DNA from: Ceratothoa steindachneri
Lineage: Eukaryota; Arthropoda; Malacostraca; Isopoda; Cymothoidae
Length of the DNA stretch: 64,000 nucleotides
Assembly (NCBI GenBank): GCA_963969495.1
Contig: OZ018326.1
Location: 1-64,000, forward strand
Direction of reading: 5' to 3'
Shown here: piece by piece, positions 63,788-64,000 of the stretch
Numbering within the stretch: position 1 is the first letter of the stretch
How the letters are laid out: the number at the start of each line of letters is the position of its first letter
Position numbers and translations under genes: made by a program
The notes under the pieces: model-generated
What the model was told of the DNA's origin: nothing
What the model saw: only the letters and a program-made list of their open reading frames with translations
Databases searched by the model: none

Positions 63788-64000
63788 TTTTGTGGTCTAT
63801 ACGCTTTTTTCTTGGATGGGAAGGCCCCCCACCCTTCCGATGAGGACCCCGTAAACATGACTCGGATGTGGTGAAGGGTGATGGATGATTTTATGGACTT
63901 GGTTGGGCTCCTCAGAGGGTGTAAAAACATGGCGGACTTAATGATGACTGAAGCCAGAATCAACTCACTCCAGTCGGGGTGCCGCCCCCTCTATTGGGTT

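Larger units (their letters stand above)
58640..64000 (-). mobile_element. Jockey-like LINE element D, 5' end beyond window
   Basis: Minus strand, at least 5.2 kb. 5' UTR from the window edge to 63788, ORF1 62269-63787 or further, ORF2 59012-61800, 3' UTR about 58640-59011. GC-rich and G-rich on the plus strand, unlike the A copies. No target duplication or 3' tail was identified; the left limit is approximate and set by the end of the C-rich minisatellite. Unlike family A, its RT keeps the canonical YADD. Confidence 0.8.

Overview
The window is wall-to-wall eukaryotic transposable elements. I recognise no host protein-coding gene, tRNA, rRNA or CRISPR array. The element mix is APE-type LINEs with CCHC-knuckle ORF1 proteins, a Ty3/gypsy retrotransposon, a Tc1/mariner-like fragment, a Cc8K15.2-like DDE-type protein and an L2/CR1-like LINE with an SGNH-esterase ORF1. 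This points to an arthropod, perhaps a crustacean; the taxon is an inference from family resemblance only. Such nesting suggests heterochromatin or another insertion-tolerant region.

Layout. 1-757 holds a decayed mariner-like transposase. 780-1590 is a G-rich degenerate minisatellite. 1790-3839 (minus) is a broken Cc8K15.2-like gene. From 4066 to 57593 the sequence reads as ONE minus-strand gypsy element inflated by nested insertions: 3' LTR (4066-4434 plus 13195-13372), pol fragment (13373-14600), gag (19679-20509), primer site (20545-20554) and 5' LTR (20555-20820, 32744-32897, 57416-57593). 57594-58250 is unassigned and carries short tandem duplications. 58262-58620 is the G-rich minisatellite in inverted orientation. 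58640-64000 (minus) is another Jockey-like LINE, element D.

The main content is a LINE family, here called A: two ORFs, ORF1 with three CCHC knuckles and ORF2 with APE endonuclease plus RT, no RNase H, about 5.2 kb. Eight copies are present. A1-A2 sit head to tail inside the 3' LTR. A3-A4-A5-A6-A7 sit head to tail inside the 5' LTR. In both LTRs the insertion is at the same target, CCGAATTTTTAGAC. One more copy (AM, minus) lies elsewhere in the 5' LTR, with an 11-bp duplication TGATTTTTATA. A3 has both ORFs intact, A5 has an intact ORF1 and a single ORF2 frameshift, and A4 and A5 are nearly identical.

Secondary insertions: a relative, element C (14713-19718), lies in the gypsy gag-pol; an I-clade LINE with RNase H (22347-29147) lies in AM; an L2/CR1-like LINE (49478-54019, minus) lies in ORF1 of A6.

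Working together: in each LINE, ORF1 would package the RNA, and ORF2 would nick the target and reverse transcribe. ORF1 stop and ORF2 start are one base apart (TAATATG) in A and overlap (TAATG) in C and I, suggesting termination-reinitiation. A 3'-UTR hairpin with a kept stem and a changed loop may be the RT landing site. The clearest candidate for something undescribed is the serial, apparently site-specific insertion of family A into both LTRs of one gypsy element.
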